Shown here: positions 42,052 through 50,424 of the stretch, one piece after another
Layout of the letters: the number at the start of each line of letters is the position of its first letter
How positions within the stretch are numbered: position 1 is the first letter of the stretch
Origin: Clostridia bacterium
GTDB lineage: Bacteria; Bacillota; Clostridia; Christensenellales; Aristaeellaceae
DNA length: 64,000 nt
Direction: 5' to 3'
Assembly (NCBI GenBank): GCA_017434775.1
Contig: JAFSGG010000026.1
Location: 1 to 64,000 of the forward strand
Notes under the pieces: model-generated
Told to the model about the DNA's origin: nothing
Seen by the model: the letters and a program-made list of their open reading frames with translations, nothing else
Database searches by the model: none
Program-made: the position numbers and the translations under genes

Positions 42052-42072
42052 TATACAAAGGAGTTTTGATTC

Positions 42073-42780
42073 ATGCGTTTACAGAAGTTCATGGCCCTTT
42101 GCGGCGTGGCCAGCCGCCGGAATGCCGAAAAAATGATCCTGGACGGCAAAGTGACCGTCAACGGCCGCCTGATCACCGAAATGGGCGTGCAGGTGGAAGA
42201 AGACGACGTGGTCCTGGTGGACGGCGTGCGGATTTTCCCCGAAACGGAAAAACACTATGTGATCTACCACAAGCCCGCCGGGGAAGTGACCACCGTCAAC
42301 GATCCCGAAGGCCGCCCCTGCGTGCTGGATCATTTCCGGGATTATCCGGTGCGGCTGTATCCCGTGGGAAGGCTGGACTATGACAGCGAAGGCCTGCTGC
42401 TGCTCACCAACGATGGCGATCTCACCGACCGGATGCTGCACCCCTCCTTCCAGGTGGATAAAACCTACATTGCCCGGGTGACGGGCAGCGTGCCCATGGA
42501 AGAAGTGCGCATGCTGCGCAGCGGCGTCATGCTGGATGATCATAAGACAGCCCCGGCCAAGGTTCGCATCATCAAGGAAGAAACCTTTGCCACCGTGGTG
42601 CTGGTTACCATCCATGAAGGCCGCAACCGCCAGGTGCGCCGCATGTTTGAAGCAAGCGGCCATCGGGTGCTGCAACTGCGGCGGGTGCAGTTTGGCCCTC
42701 TGCAATTGGGCGAATTGCCCCGGGGCCAGTGGCGCGCCCTGCGGCCGGATGAGATGCGCAAACTGCTGGCATATAAATAA
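42073..42780 (+). CDS. rluB: 23S rRNA pseudouridine synthase (RluB/RsuA family)
   Basis: A 235-residue RsuA-family enzyme. The S4 domain is at residues 1-60 (MRLQKFMALCGVASRRNAEKMI in outline), the catalytic Asp is D102 in VGRLDYDSEGLLLLTN (about 98-113) and GRNRQVRRMFEASGHRVLQL near 184-203 is the family C-terminal motif. In Firmicutes RluB makes the pseudouridine at 23S position 2605. Start follows AAAGGAG. Confidence 0.93.
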   Translation: MRLQKFMALCGVASRRNAEKMILDGKVTVNGRLITEMGVQVEEDDVVLVDGVRIFPETEKHYVIYHKPAGEVTTVNDPEGRPCVLDHFRDYPVRLYPVGRLDYDSEGLLLLTNDGDLTDRMLHPSFQVDKTYIARVTGSVPMEEVRMLRSGVMLDDHKTAPAKVRIIKEETFATVVLVTIHEGRNRQVRRMFEASGHRVLQLRRVQFGPLQLGELPRGQWRALRPDEMRKLLAYK

Positions 42781-42788
42781 GCCTCTGC

Positions 42789-42826
42789 AAAAAAAGCCTG
42801 AGAACAACTTGCTCTCAGGCTTTTTT
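42789..42826. terminator. bidirectional terminator between rluB and the dnaI-like gene
   Basis: A7 - GCCTGAGA - loop - TCTCAGGC - T6, usable in both directions. Confidence 0.92.
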
Positions 42827-42828
42827 GT

Positions 42829-43788
42829 TTACTTTTTCAACCGGATATCGCTGCCAAGGAAGGGCAGATCCATCCCCGTGCGCACGTCCAATAGCCGGGA
42901 GGTGACCCGCTCGGTGTACCGTTTTTTCAGTTCCACCAGAGAAAGATTGGTGCTGACGGCGGTATACAGCCCCCGGCTCAGGCGGCTGCTCAGCAAATGA
43001 TAAATCTGCTCCACCGTCACATTTTCCATTAAAGGTTCCATGCCCAGGTCGTCGATCAGCAAAAGATCCGCGTTCATACACAAATCCGCCGTATCGTTCT
43101 CCCGGCCGAAATAGGCATTACGCAAAGCGTCCAATACGTCATAGGCCGTTACAAAGGCACAGCGGATGCCAAGGGCCGCCGCTTCCCTGCGGATGCACTG
43201 GAGAAGGTAGGTTTTTCCAAGGCCGCTGCCGCCGTGGAGCAACAGGGTCTGCACCGGGCCGCCCTGCACCTGCCGCACAAAGCTGCGGCATTTTTCTTTC
43301 AAAAGCAGCATGTATTCCCGCTGGGTGATATCCGTGCCGGGCAGCATAGTTTTCGGGAACCGCAGGGGATCAAACGCAGCAAAGGAAACGCCGTCCGCCG
43401 CTTTATCCGCTTCCCGGGCCGCCTGCTCGCAGGCGGCTTTCAGGCATTTGCAGGGGGTTTTCAGGCCATTTTCGTACACATAGCCCGTATCTTCGCACAG
43501 GGGACAATCCAGGATGGGCGAAAGATAATCCCGGGGATAGCCATGGCTTTCCAAAGCCTTGGCTACCGCCTGATTGTACTGTTCCATCTGCTGCACCATA
43601 TCCTGCCCGCCTCCGGCAAAAATGCTGCGCACGGAGGCCATCACCATCTGATGGCGCTTGTCCACCAGCTGCTGCACATCCGGGCATTTTTCGGCAATTT
43701 CCGCCCGGCGTTTTTCTTCCTGAGCCGCATGATGGCTTCGTTTTGCGGCATAGGCTTCCAGCACATCCTGCAAAATCAGCTTATCCAC
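42829..43788 (-). CDS. DnaI/DnaC-like helicase loader ATPase
   Basis: A 319-residue AAA+ ATPase. The N-terminal part is helical with a cysteine cluster CPLCEDTGYVYENGLKTPCKC (about residues 93-113 in outline) that resembles the zinc site of DnaI. Walker A HGGSGLGKT lies near 189-197, Walker B LLLIDDLGMEPL near 248-259. It likely loads DnaB helicase with the DnaD-like protein encoded just upstream. GTG start at 43788, overlapping the DnaD-like gene by eight bases, with GAGGTG upstream. It fills the role of the standalone loader, as no primosomal dnaB homologue is adjacent. Confidence 0.9.
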   Translation of the reverse strand: MDKLILQDVLEAYAAKRSHHAAQEEKRRAEIAEKCPDVQQLVDKRHQMVMASVRSIFAGGGQDMVQQMEQYNQAVAKALESHGYPRDYLSPILDCPLCEDTGYVYENGLKTPCKCLKAACEQAAREADKAADGVSFAAFDPLRFPKTMLPGTDITQREYMLLLKEKCRSFVRQVQGGPVQTLLLHGGSGLGKTYLLQCIRREAAALGIRCAFVTAYDVLDALRNAYFGRENDTADLCMNADLLLIDDLGMEPLMENVTVEQIYHLLSSRLSRGLYTAVSTNLSLVELKKRYTERVTSRLLDVRTGMDLPFLGSDIRLKK

Positions 43789-45226
43789 GGTTCTTTCTCA
43801 CCTCGTCAAACAAATCGTTGGAAACCAGATCCAATTGTTCTTCGGTATATTCCCGCTGGCCGTAATTCTGGGCAGAAACCTGCTTTGCTTTGCCGGATGC
43901 CGGCTTTTTTGCCGGCCTTGCCTGGGATACATCCGTTACCCCGGCTTCCTGCCAGGCCTGCAGCACCTTATCCAGATAAGCCATCTTGCTGCCTTCCGCC
44001 ATGGCAGCCTGTTCTGCCGCCTGGAGGATCAGTTCATCATTCATACCCATGCCGCGCCATTTTTGCAGCAGCTTCCTGTCCGCCGGGGCAGGCGCACCGC
44101 GATGGCCACACCGGGCAAACACCTTGCGCAGGAAAGCGGCGTCATCCATTTTTTCCTGCAAATATTTTTCGGCCTTTTCGCCCTCTGCAATGCCCAGGGC
44201 TTTCATCTGTTCCAGCAATCCTTCATACTGCACCAGGTCAAACCCCATATTTCCGGCATATCGGGCCGCCTGCACCAGCACATCATGGGGCTGAATCTGC
44301 ACCCACTGGTCATACAGCCGCCGGGCCGTGGCCGGCACCCGGCCTTTCAGCAGGGAAAACACCTGCATATATTGTTCTTTCTGCTTCTGTTCCTGTTCCA
44401 TGTGCTGCCTGAGCTGCACCCCCGTCCGGGCAGTGCTGCGGCTGCGCAGGCCATTCAGAATGCCGTCCAGATACCCAAAGCTGGGATCCCCCTTGGTCAT
44501 CTCGGCGCAGGCGTTTAAAACGGCATCCATATCAAACTGCCATTCCTTCACCCATTTGCGGTACAGATTCAGTTCATCCTCGGAAGCCTTCCGGCGCTTG
44601 CCCATCCGGGCCAGCACTTTCTTCGCTCCATCATGCACCGCCTGTTCGTGACGCAGGAACACATCCGCATCGTCGCAGCCGATCACATTTTCTTCTTTCA
44701 TGCGCACCGCCAGCGGTTCCGCATTTTTCAGGGCAAACTGCACGCCCCGCTGGGTGATGCAGTGGCTCAGCAGCATCAAAACCACTTCCTGGGACAAGCC
44801 CACTTCCTCCACCCATTCCCAGGCCAGCGCGATTTCGGAAGGGGTGATCTTGCGGCGTTCCCCAAACAGGGCATACACATTTTCCGCAAACTCCACATAC
44901 CCGTCATCCGCCATCAGGGGCGTTCCCTGCTTCAGAGCCTGCTGGGTGGGGGAATAAAAGCGATATTTGGGCGGATTGTCCTGCAGGCGTACACACAATG
45001 CCCTTCTTTCCCAATAGCGCAAGGCCGCTTCAATGTCCGGAACGGACAGATAAAGATCCCGGCTCATTTCTTCCACGGTAAATGCTTCTCCGGCGCCCAC
45101 TTTCATCAGGCACCAAAGATACACCTTCACATGGTCTCCCTTAGCATGGGGCAGATAATCCAAAATAAAGCTGTTTTCCACCGACGTTGCGCCAAAGCGG
45201 AAAGCCTCCTTATCCATTTCAAACAT
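43781..45226 (-). CDS. DnaD-like replication initiation protein
   Basis: A 481-residue protein. The N-terminal winged-helix-like part (about residues 10-100) contains AFTVEEMSRDLYLSVPDIEAAL. Two DnaD/DnaB_2-type helical units follow, each with the YLDxIL motif: FGYLDGILNGL near 225 and MAYLDKVLQAW near 417. Such proteins remodel the origin and help the DnaI-type loader bring in the helicase. AGGAAGG lies nine bases from ATG 45226, preferred to ATG 45232. It overlaps the transporter gene upstream. Confidence 0.87.
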   Translation of the reverse strand: MFEMDKEAFRFGATSVENSFILDYLPHAKGDHVKVYLWCLMKVGAGEAFTVEEMSRDLYLSVPDIEAALRYWERRALCVRLQDNPPKYRFYSPTQQALKQGTPLMADDGYVEFAENVYALFGERRKITPSEIALAWEWVEEVGLSQEVVLMLLSHCITQRGVQFALKNAEPLAVRMKEENVIGCDDADVFLRHEQAVHDGAKKVLARMGKRRKASEDELNLYRKWVKEWQFDMDAVLNACAEMTKGDPSFGYLDGILNGLRSRSTARTGVQLRQHMEQEQKQKEQYMQVFSLLKGRVPATARRLYDQWVQIQPHDVLVQAARYAGNMGFDLVQYEGLLEQMKALGIAEGEKAEKYLQEKMDDAAFLRKVFARCGHRGAPAPADRKLLQKWRGMGMNDELILQAAEQAAMAEGSKMAYLDKVLQAWQEAGVTDVSQARPAKKPASGKAKQVSAQNYGQREYTEEQLDLVSNDLFDEVRKNRG

Positions 45227-46166
45227 GTTCATCCGCCTTCCTGTTTTTAAACAGCACGCTGCCCTGGGCCAGCACCACAGCCCCCAGCATCAGCGCACAG
45301 CCGATATACCCTTCCGTACTCATGGTTTCCTTCAGCATCAATGCTCCGCCGATCACGCAAAACACCGATTCCAGGCAAAGGATCAGCGCCGCCACCGCCG
45401 GATGGCAATCCTTCTGGCCGATGGTTTGCAGGGTGTATCCCACCCCGGTGGACAAAATGCCGCAATAGGCCACCGCCCACAAGCCGCTGATCACGTTCTG
45501 ATCGGCCATATTTTCCGTGCACAGGGCAAACATGCCGTTGAGCACCGTGCCCACCGCAAACTGCACCACACACAGCCGCAGCGGCCGCACCGTCTGCACA
45601 AAATGATCCGTTACCAGAATGTGCACTGCCCAGAACACCGCACCCACCAGCAGCATGGCATCCGATGATTCCAGGGTAAAGGCCTTTCCCGGCGTCATGC
45701 ACAAAAGATACAAAGCCGGAATGGCCAGCAGCAACGCAAGCCAGGTGGTGATCCCCGTTTTTTTGCGGACAAATACCCCCAGCACAGGCACCAATACCAC
45801 ATACAGCGCCGTAATGAACCCGGCTTTGCCGGCGTCCGTGCCGTTCTGAACGGCTTCTCCTGCCTGCTGTATTTCTTCCGCCCCGGACTGTACGCTGACG
45901 CCTGCCTGCTGCAAAAAAGCGGCAATGAACAGTACCGTGCCCGCAGCGCACCCTGCCAGAACATCTTTCTTTGTAAAAGGAGCCGGGGCTTTTTTATCCT
46001 GATGCAGCATCAGGGGCAGCATGACCAAAAACCCAAGGGCGGTGCGCAGGGCGTTGAAGGTCATAGGGGACAAAAATTCCGATCCTGCCCGCTGGGCCGG
46101 CATGGCAAAACCCCAGATGGCCGCCGTCAATAAGAGCAGCAGGCTGCTTTTCAGTTGCTTGTTCAT
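45219..46166 (-). CDS. EamA/DMT family transporter
   Basis: A 315-residue membrane protein with ten predicted helices in two EamA repeats (about residues 7-150 and 165-300); the first starts LLLLTAAIWGFAMPAQRAG. A small acidic and Gln-rich insert (about 104-122) lies between helices 4 and 5 region. It is expected to export a small metabolite; substrate unknown. ATG at 46166 overlaps the VTT gene stop (ATGA) and follows AAGGAAG. Confidence 0.9.
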   Translation of the reverse strand: MNKQLKSSLLLLLTAAIWGFAMPAQRAGSEFLSPMTFNALRTALGFLVMLPLMLHQDKKAPAPFTKKDVLAGCAAGTVLFIAAFLQQAGVSVQSGAEEIQQAGEAVQNGTDAGKAGFITALYVVLVPVLGVFVRKKTGITTWLALLLAIPALYLLCMTPGKAFTLESSDAMLLVGAVFWAVHILVTDHFVQTVRPLRLCVVQFAVGTVLNGMFALCTENMADQNVISGLWAVAYCGILSTGVGYTLQTIGQKDCHPAVAALILCLESVFCVIGGALMLKETMSTEGYIGCALMLGAVVLAQGSVLFKNRKADEHV

Positions 46167-46873
46167 ACGGTTTCTTCCTTCGCCCCGGTAATCTGCTTTT
46201 CCGAGCGGCGATACCACAAAATCAGAATACCGCTGATGATGATGGTGACGCCATAGGTGATGAGGGCTGCCGTCCAGTTTTCTTCCTGGGCCAGATGGCC
46301 GGTGATGGTGGAAGAAATGAGGGAAGGAATTTTGGCAACCAGGCTGATCCACAAAAAGCGACCCAGCTTCATGGGAGTTAACGGAACGATGTATGTGAGC
46401 AGATCCTTGGGCGTGCCGGGAATCATAAACAGGATGAACACCAGAATCCCCAGCCGCTTTTCATTCTGCAAAAAGGCATACTGGCGGATCTTGTCTTCCT
46501 GGAAGAACAGTTCCACCACCTTGCGGCCAAAGACACGCACCAGCGAAAAAATACAGGTGGAAGCAATGGCTGTGCCGATCATGCACCAGAGGGAGCCCGG
46601 GATCCAGCCGAAAATGAACCCGGCTGCCAGTTCAAAGGGTTCACCGGGCACAAGGGCAATCACCACCTGCATAATGGTCACGCCGATCATCAGAAGAGGA
46701 CCCAAAACGCCCTGCTGCTGCACATAATCCCGGAATCCTTCCCGATCCGTCTGGAATTGTTCCACCAGGGGCATGCCTACAAAAAAACCAATCAGTGTAA
46801 ATACAATTAAAATCAGCACAATGGAGGCGATCAGTACAATTTTCCGGGTCTTGTCTGAAATTTTCCGTTCCAT
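46163..46873 (-). CDS. TVP38/TMEM64 (VTT/DedA-like) family membrane protein
   Basis: A 236-residue protein with about five or six helices. The VTT core is GVTIMQVVIALVPGEPFELAAGFIFG (about residues 62-87 in outline) and FILFMIPGTPKDLLTYIVPLTPM (about 146-168). VTT proteins have been tied to lipid (polyprenyl phosphate or phospholipid) flipping. It heads the operon with the transporter, DnaD-like and DnaI-like genes. ATG at 46873 is 14 bases from the GGAAAGGA site, longer than ideal, so a GTG at 46897 is possible. Confidence 0.9.
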   Translation of the reverse strand: MERKISDKTRKIVLIASIVLILIVFTLIGFFVGMPLVEQFQTDREGFRDYVQQQGVLGPLLMIGVTIMQVVIALVPGEPFELAAGFIFGWIPGSLWCMIGTAIASTCIFSLVRVFGRKVVELFFQEDKIRQYAFLQNEKRLGILVFILFMIPGTPKDLLTYIVPLTPMKLGRFLWISLVAKIPSLISSTITGHLAQEENWTAALITYGVTIIISGILILWYRRSEKQITGAKEETV

Positions 46874-46923
46874 TTTATCAAAGCATTTCCTTTCCACTTC
46901 AATGCGTATAAAAAGACAGTTTA

Positions 46924-46952
46924 AGTATACCATCCTTTCCCCGGCATTTCAA
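46924..46952 (-). promoter_or_regulatory. promoter of the VTT-EamA-DnaD-DnaI operon
   Basis: On the minus strand TTGAAA (46947-46952) and TATACT (46924-46929), 17 bases apart. Confidence 0.75.
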
Positions 46953-47005
46953 CCAAGGCCATGGAAAAACAACCGGAAAAAGTGTGAAAAAGAAGGTTTT
47001 TGCCC

Positions 47006-47034
47006 TTTTCATCCCCAACAAAAACCGGTATAAT
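47006..47034 (+). promoter_or_regulatory. promoter of the GH43 gene
   Basis: TTTTCA (47006-47011), 17 bases, TATAAT (47029-47034), with AAAGGAGG at about 47055. Confidence 0.7.
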
Positions 47035-47068
47035 GGCATCTGAAGGATAAAATAAAGGAGGCTGTTCC

Positions 47069-48403
47069 ATGCCCAATCCCATTCTGCCCCTGTGGGAATA
47101 TATTCCCGACGGCGAACCCCGTGTCTTTGGTGACCGGGTGTACCTTTACGGCTCCCACGACCGGGTGGGTTACCACAAATTCTGCGATTACAAGCTGAAA
47201 GTATGGTCCGCCCCGGTGAATGATCTGAACAACTGGCAGTGCCACGGCACTTCTTTCCAGACCCGGGATACCCGCAATCACCCGGCCGATACCCCCTATA
47301 CCGATCATGAACTCTATGCTCCGGACTGCGTGGAAAAGGACGGCAAGTATTACCTGTACACCTACATCGTGGGCTCCAAAGGCTGCATCAGCGTGTCCGA
47401 TAAGCCGGAAGGCCCCTTCAAATTCCTCTCCACCTATCAGTACGCTCCGGAAGATGCCGGGGACGGGGGCATCTACAACGATATCGGCGTGCTGGTGGAT
47501 GATGACGGCAGGGTGTATGCTTTCTACGGCTTTGAAGGCAGCTTCATGAACGAACTGGACGGCAACGATATGGTGACCGTGCTGCCAGGCACATTGAAAA
47601 AGCATGTGATCAACGATGACCCCGCTCTCTGCATCGAAGAACGCTTCTATGAAGCTTCCTCCCCCCGGAAAATCAACGGCCTTTATTACGTCATCTATTC
47701 CCCCCGCAAAGGCAGCCGCCTGGCCTATGCCACCAGCACAAACCCCACCGGTCCCTACACCTACCGGGGCTACATTATCGATAACGGCGTGGATTACCCC
47801 GCCGGCAACAACCACGGCTCCCTCTGCCAGATCAACGGCCAGTGGTATGTGTTCTATCACCGCATGACCAACCATTCCATCATGAGCCGCCGCGCCTGCG
47901 TGGAAAAGGTGGAAATCCTGCCCGACGGCACCATCCCGCCTGTGGAAATGACCAGCCTGGGCTTCGAAGAATCCCTGAATCCCTACAAAATCACCCCTGC
48001 CGATATCGCCTGCGTGCTCAAAGGCGGCTGCTTCGTCACCGAAAAAGACGCCTTCACCCGGGTGATCACCAACATCCGCCCCGGTAACGTAATCGGCTAT
48101 AAGTATTTCGACTTTGGCGAAGATTACGGCTCTTCCTTCATGACGCTTGCCCTGCAGGTCAAGGGCGCGGGCGCTTTCTGCACCCTGCATGTGCATATCG
48201 ACAGCGAAGACGGCCCCGAAATCGGTACCGCACAAATCGGTATGGGCGATCAGGTGTATAAAGTAAACTGCAAAAATGTTACCGGCCGTCATGCCCTGTA
48301 TCTGGTGGCTGAAGTGGACGACGTGCCCGAAGATAACTGGACCCGCAGCCATTTCGCCGATAAGGCGCTCTTTGAACTGCAGTCCTTCTCCTTCTTCAAA
48401 TAA
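47069..48403 (+). CDS. glycoside hydrolase family 43 protein
   Basis: A 444-residue five-bladed-propeller glycosidase without a signal peptide, so it acts in the cytosol on imported oligosaccharides. Blades show GEPRVFGDRVYLYGSHD (about 15-31), ELYAPDCVEKDGKYYLYTY (about 81-99), DIGVLVDDDGRVYAFYG (about 138-154), FYEASSPRKINGLYYVIYS (about 192-210; the Glu is the likely acid) and NNHGSLCQINGQWYVFYHR (about 246-264). Residues about 300-440 form a carbohydrate-binding-like beta domain. Arabinofuranosidase or xylosidase activity is likely; specificity is not readable. Confidence 0.9.
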   Translation: MPNPILPLWEYIPDGEPRVFGDRVYLYGSHDRVGYHKFCDYKLKVWSAPVNDLNNWQCHGTSFQTRDTRNHPADTPYTDHELYAPDCVEKDGKYYLYTYIVGSKGCISVSDKPEGPFKFLSTYQYAPEDAGDGGIYNDIGVLVDDDGRVYAFYGFEGSFMNELDGNDMVTVLPGTLKKHVINDDPALCIEERFYEASSPRKINGLYYVIYSPRKGSRLAYATSTNPTGPYTYRGYIIDNGVDYPAGNNHGSLCQINGQWYVFYHRMTNHSIMSRRACVEKVEILPDGTIPPVEMTSLGFEESLNPYKITPADIACVLKGGCFVTEKDAFTRVITNIRPGNVIGYKYFDFGEDYGSSFMTLALQVKGAGAFCTLHVHIDSEDGPEIGTAQIGMGDQVYKVNCKNVTGRHALYLVAEVDDVPEDNWTRSHFADKALFELQSFSFFK

Positions 48404-48461
48404 GCCACCCTATACTGTATGCCGCGGCAGCGAAATTTGTGCCGCCGGAAGTTGGGGAACG

Positions 48462-48518
48462 ATTTGTGGGGTTTCACCCCACACCCCAGCAGGGACATTG
48501 TCCCTGCACCCATCTTGC
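48462..48518. repeat. GGGTGC hairpin module, inverted copy D
   Basis: GTGGGGT-ttc-ACCCCAC then CAGGGACA-TTGTCCCTGCACCC; the complement reads GGGTGCAGGGACAATGTCCCTG, in outline the same as modules A-C with changed but still paired stems. Confidence 0.65.
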
Positions 48519-48603
48519 GGAAGTAGTGGAATGCACTGACAAGCAATGTGCCACTGAAACAAAAACAATCAGAAACGTGCTTGTCAAGTGATAACAGGAA
48601 TAT

Positions 48604-48750
48604 TGCAGAGTGGGTGCGGCACCGCCACGGGCTGGGCGGTGTTCCACCGCCGACCGGATGCTGTGCATCCGGGGAAAACGAAAAAAGACGGCGAGAAAAT
48701 ACATTTTCTCGGCCGTCCTTTTTTGCGTTTTCATTGTGCCCGTGGGGCTT
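48604..48750 (+). ncRNA. candidate structured RNA or repeat element, copy 2
   Basis: Same four-stem layout as 25884-26026: P1 CCACGGGC (48625-48632) with GCCCGTGG (48738-48745); P2 GGCGGTG-ttc-CACCGCC (48635-48651); P3 CCGGATGC-tgt-GCATCCGG (48654-48672); P4 from GAAAACG (48674) to CGTTTTC (48732), capped by CGAGAAAAT-ac-ATTTTCTCG. P4 differs from copy 1 at several pairs but stays paired. Confidence 0.5.
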
Positions 48751-48868
48751 GTTTCGTTCGTTTCTTTCGAGGCTGTCTGCTGGTAAACAAATTCCTTGGT
48801 TGTTTCCGTTTTCCGACTTTTTCTCACCTTGTGGGCGGAAAAACGTTCGTGCTTCCATACAACCGTTT

Positions 48869-48935
48869 CGCCTGCTGGGTGCAGGGAGGAACTCCCTGCC
48901 GCAGGGGTTCAGGGGACGAGCAGTCCCCTGCTCCG
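48869..48935. repeat. GGGTGC hairpin module, copy B
   Basis: Nearly identical to copy A at 26201-26269: TGGGTGCAGGGA-ggaac-TCCCTGC, then CAGGGGAC-gagca-GTCCCCTG and CTCCG. Confidence 0.75.
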
Positions 48936-48981
48936 TTTCTGGGTAACAGGTGGAAATTGTTTGTTTGCCAAATCAATCCCT

Positions 48982-49053
48982 TCGCCTACTGGGTCCAGGG
49001 ACAATGTCCCTGGCTGCCGCAGGGGTTCAGGGGAGAGCAGTCTTCTGCTCCGT
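48982..49053. repeat. GGGTGC hairpin module, diverged copy C
   Basis: TGGGTCCAGGGA-caa-TGTCCCTGG, then GCCGCAGGGGTTCAGGGGAGAG; the last stem is decayed (CTTCTGCTCC). Confidence 0.65.
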
Positions 49054-49094
49054 TCTCTCCGCTTCGGACAAAAACGGCATGTTCATCCATCCAA

Positions 49095-49120
49095 CAAAAA
49101 AGGGAAGCAACGCTTCCCCT
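49095..49120 (-). terminator. intrinsic terminator of mtaB
   Basis: On the minus strand GGGAAGC-gtt-GCTTCCC followed by TTTTTTG, 15 bases after the stop codon. Confidence 0.88.
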
Positions 49121-49134
49121 ATATAAAGCACATT

Positions 49135-50412
49135 TTACAGTATTTCCCCCGTCACGCCGTCGTCCGTAAGGCCGGTGATGCGAACGGTGTACATTTCCCC
49201 GGGTTCCCCGTCCGGGAAGCGGCAGGGAATGTAGGTATCCGTATAACCGGTGGCGGCGCCATCGATGATTTCCTCGCACAGCACCTGCACGTCCCGGCCG
49301 ATCAGGTCGGTGCGGTATTGACGGTTCAGTTCGTTACCGATGGCGATGAGATGACGCGCCCGTTCTTCCCGGACGGCTTTTTGCACCTGGCCGCTCATCT
49401 GGGCCGCCTTGGTACCGGTGCGGGCGCTGTAAGGGAACACATGCATGCGGGCAAAGCCGATTTCCCGGCAAAAAGCGCAGGTTTCCTCAAATTCCCCTTC
49501 TGTTTCCTGGGGAAAGCCGCAGATTACGTCGGTAGTGATGGCACAGCCGGGAAACGCTTCCCAGAGCAGGGCGCAAGCCGTGCGGAATTCAGCGGTGGTA
49601 TAGCGGCGGCGCATTCTTTGCAGCACGCCGTCACAGCCGGACTGGAGCGCCAGATGGAACTGAGGACACACCGGCGTTTCCTTCAGCTGCTGCACAAATT
49701 CCTCTGTCACGATTACCGGTTCCAGTGAACCCAGACGGATGCGCTCCACGCCCTGTTGCATGCAGGCACGGATGGCGTCCATCAGGGCAATGCCGCCCAG
49801 ATCCCGGCCATAGCTGGTCAGATGAATTCCGGTGAGCACCAGTTCCGAAAATCCGGCCGCCGCCAGCCGCCGGGCTTCCAGCGCAATATCTTCCGGCTGC
49901 CGGGAGCGGATGCCGCCGCGCACATAGGGAATAATGCAATAAGTGCAGTACCGGTCGCACCCTTCCTGAATTTTCAACACCGCCCGGGTGTGCCCTTCAT
50001 GCGCAGAAATGGTGAGGGGCTCATAGGCGATGCGCAGCACGTCCTCCACGGCAGCCAGCCGCTGATTGTTCTGCACCGCATCTTCCAGCAGCTCCACCAC
50101 TTCCATCCGCCTTGCATTGCCGATCACCAGCCGGGCGGCAGTAGTTTCCAATAATTTTTCTCCGTCCCGCTGGGCCAGGCAGCCGGCAATCACCACATTG
50201 GCTTCCGGGTTCTGCCGGATGGCCCGGCGCACGGCCTGCAGACTCTTTTTATCGCCGGTACCGGTGACAGTACAGGTCATGATCACATATACGTCCGCCT
50301 TTTCCTGAAAAGCAACGGGCGTATATCCCTTTTTCTCAAATAATTCCAGCATCGCCTGGGCATCGTACTGGTTCACCTTGCAGCCCAGGGTATGAAATGC
50401 AACGGTAGGCAT
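49135..50412 (-). CDS. mtaB: tRNA t6A37 methylthiotransferase MtaB
   Basis: A 425-residue radical SAM enzyme that converts t6A to ms2t6A at position 37 of tRNA. The N-terminal UPF0004 domain supplies three cysteines for the auxiliary cluster (HTLGCKVNQYD near 7-17, MTCTVTG near 45-51, AGCLAQRD near 76-83). The radical SAM motif CDRYCTYC is near 152-159 and a TRAM-like domain closes the protein (about 365-425). ATG at 50412 follows AAAAGGAG, 12 bases after rsmE. Confidence 0.95.
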   Translation of the reverse strand: MPTVAFHTLGCKVNQYDAQAMLELFEKKGYTPVAFQEKADVYVIMTCTVTGTGDKKSLQAVRRAIRQNPEANVVIAGCLAQRDGEKLLETTAARLVIGNARRMEVVELLEDAVQNNQRLAAVEDVLRIAYEPLTISAHEGHTRAVLKIQEGCDRYCTYCIIPYVRGGIRSRQPEDIALEARRLAAAGFSELVLTGIHLTSYGRDLGGIALMDAIRACMQQGVERIRLGSLEPVIVTEEFVQQLKETPVCPQFHLALQSGCDGVLQRMRRRYTTAEFRTACALLWEAFPGCAITTDVICGFPQETEGEFEETCAFCREIGFARMHVFPYSARTGTKAAQMSGQVQKAVREERARHLIAIGNELNRQYRTDLIGRDVQVLCEEIIDGAATGYTDTYIPCRFPDGEPGEMYTVRITGLTDDGVTGEIL

Positions 50413-50424
50413 GTTTTTCTCCTT

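Larger units (their letters stand above)
48404..49134. other. 731-base repeat-rich intergenic region
   Basis: Holds an inverted GGGTGC module (48462-48518), an imperfect inverted repeat CACTGACAAGCA (48534-48545) / TGCTTGTCAAGTG (48578-48590), copy 2 of the multi-hairpin element (48604-48750), GGGTGC modules B and C, and the mtaB terminator. No supported protein gene. Confidence 0.65.

Noticed and set aside
41967..42072. A separate small membrane-protein gene between the carboxypeptidase and rluB
   Set aside because: The hydrophobic segment has no start codon or ribosome site of its own; it fits better as the frameshifted C-terminus of the carboxypeptidase.
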